Of a stretch of DNA of 8,865 nt, positions 7,955 through 8,865 are shown one piece after another. The notes beneath the pieces were generated by a model. That model saw nothing but the letters and a program-made list of their open reading frames with translations, made no database searches and had not been told where the DNA came from. The stretch's first letter is position 1. Each line of letters opens with the position of its first letter. A program made the position numbers and the translations under genes. The stretch is from Thiomicrospira sp. UBA5634 (GTDB lineage Bacteria; Pseudomonadota; Gammaproteobacteria; Thiomicrospirales; Thiomicrospiraceae): the NCBI GenBank assembly GCA_002421475.1, contig DIJW01000229.1, positions 13,407 through 22,271 of the forward strand, read 5' to 3'.

Positions 7955-8865
7955 ATGCCAAAGAGAACAGACATAAATAGCATCCTGATTATCGGTGCTG
8001 GACCAATTATTATCGGGCAAGCCTGTGAGTTTGATTACTCAGGAGCTCAGGCCTGTAAAGCGCTTAAAGAAGAAGGTTATCGCGTTATTTTGGTTAACTC
8101 TAACCCTGCGACTATTATGACCTATCCGGAGTTGGCAGACGCCACCTATATTGAGCCGATTACTTGGCAAGTGGTAGAGCGCATTATTGCCAAAGAGCGT
8201 CCTGATGCTATTTTGCCAACAATGGGTGGGCAAACTGCACTGAACTGTGCATTAGATTTAGCGCACAACGGCATTTTGGAAAAATACAATGTTGAGTTGA
8301 TCGGCGCAAAAGAAGACGCGATTGACAAGGCAGAAAACCGTGATCGTTTCCGTAAAGCGATGACAAAAATTGGCTTGGATATGCCGGAGTCTGCAGTAGC
8401 GCACAATATGGAAGAGGCGTGGGAGATTCAAGCTAAAGTCGGTTTCCCGACTGTTATTCGTCCATCCTTTACTTTAGGTGGCTCGGGTGGCGGTATTGCA
8501 TACAACCGTGAAGAATTTGAGCAGATTTGTAAGTTTGGTTTAGATTTATCGCCAACCAAAGAGTTGTTGATTGAAGAGTCTATCCTAGGGTGGAAAGAGT
8601 ATGAGATGGAAGTTATCCGTGACACTAAGGATAACTGCATTATCGTATGTTCAATCGAAAACCTAGACCCAATGGGGGTGCATACCGGTGACTCCATCAC
8701 TATTGCACCAGCGCAAACCTTGACCGATAAAGAATATCAAATTATGCGTAATGCCTCGTTGGCGGTATTGCGTGAAATTGGTGTTGAAACCGGCGGTTCT
8801 AACGTACAGTTTGCGGTAAATCCAGAAAATGGCCGCATGATTGTTATCGAGATGAACCCTCGTGT
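7955..8865 (+). CDS. carB: Carbamoyl-phosphate synthase large subunit, N-terminal part (3' end outside window)
   Basis: CarB uses ammonia from CarA, bicarbonate and two ATP to make carbamoyl phosphate. The frame from the ATG at 7955 (AAGGGA five bases upstream) stays open for 303 codons to the window edge, out of about 1070 in the family. It begins [20 protein letters not shown] and follows E. coli CarB closely by eye. Features of the first ATP-grasp (carboxyphosphate) half include [11 protein letters not shown] at 87 to 97, Arg129, Arg169 in [13 protein letters not shown], Glu215 in GWKEYEMEV, His243 in GVHTGDSI, and Glu299/Asn301 in VIEMNPR, all at E. coli-like positions. Residue 57 is Tyr in IMTYPE, where E. 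coli and most relatives I recall have Asp (IMTD). Codon 4 is AGA, a codon otherwise rare here. The gene forms an operon with carA. Confidence 0.97.
   Translation, partial: MPKRTDINSILIIGAGPIIIGQACEFDYSGAQACKALKEEGYRVILVNSNPATIMTYPELADATYIEPITWQVVERIIAKERPDAILPTMGGQTALNCALDLAHNGILEKYNVELIGAKEDAIDKAENRDRFRKAMTKIGLDMPESAVAHNMEEAWEIQAKVGFPTVIRPSFTLGGSGGGIAYNREEFEQICKFGLDLSPTKELLIEESILGWKEYEMEVIRDTKDNCIIVCSIENLDPMGVHTGDSITIAPAQTLTDKEYQIMRNASLAVLREIGVETGGSNVQFAVNPENGRMIVIEMNPR

Noticed and set aside
8048..8055. CAGGCCTG core in carB
   Set aside because: Only the 8-bp core matches, and it encodes the conserved GAQAC segment of CarB.

Overview
The window is a housekeeping stretch from a gammaproteobacterium of moderate G+C. 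The proteins closely resemble their Escherichia coli and Pseudomonas counterparts, and the order recN / grpE-dnaK-dnaJ / dapB-carA-carB is a recognised gammaproteobacterial arrangement. Genus cannot be fixed by reading alone. A Thiotrichales-type organism (Thiomicrospira, Hydrogenovibrio or Methylophaga relatives) would fit, but this is a guess.

Layout. Minus strand, positions 1 to 1667: nadK (NAD kinase) followed directly by recN (SMC-like DNA repair ATPase, cut by the left edge). The stop of nadK and the start of recN abut as TAAATG. A divergent intergenic region then leads to the plus-strand heat-shock cluster: grpE with a textbook sigma-32 promoter, dnaK with a second, weaker one, a strong intrinsic terminator, and dnaJ with its own promoter. 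dapB (lysine/diaminopimelate pathway) follows dnaJ after 8 bases. A 234-base regulatory region then precedes carA and carB, the two subunits of carbamoyl-phosphate synthetase; carB is cut by the right edge.

How the genes work together. GrpE, DnaK and DnaJ form one chaperone cycle. CarA and CarB form one enzyme supplying carbamoyl phosphate to both arginine and pyrimidine synthesis. DapB is metabolically separate and appears to ride on dnaJ transcription.

The least ordinary content is regulatory. (1) Upstream of carA there is a candidate leader peptide of 16 codons, MRSFIRLIRNGAGSLH. All three of its arginine codons are AGG/AGG/AGA, and its last codons run into a strong terminator hairpin, which suggests arginine-sensitive attenuation. 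(2) The predicted carA transcript would start AAUUUAG, resembling the pyrBI start that supports UTP-sensitive reiterative transcription. (3) A perfect 14-bp palindrome, CACCAGGCCTGGTG, occurs three times in about 2 kb: before dnaJ, inside dapB and after dapB. The copy before dnaJ is the centre of a larger imperfect inverted repeat that overlaps the dnaJ promoter. No mobile element, CRISPR array, tRNA or rRNA was seen.
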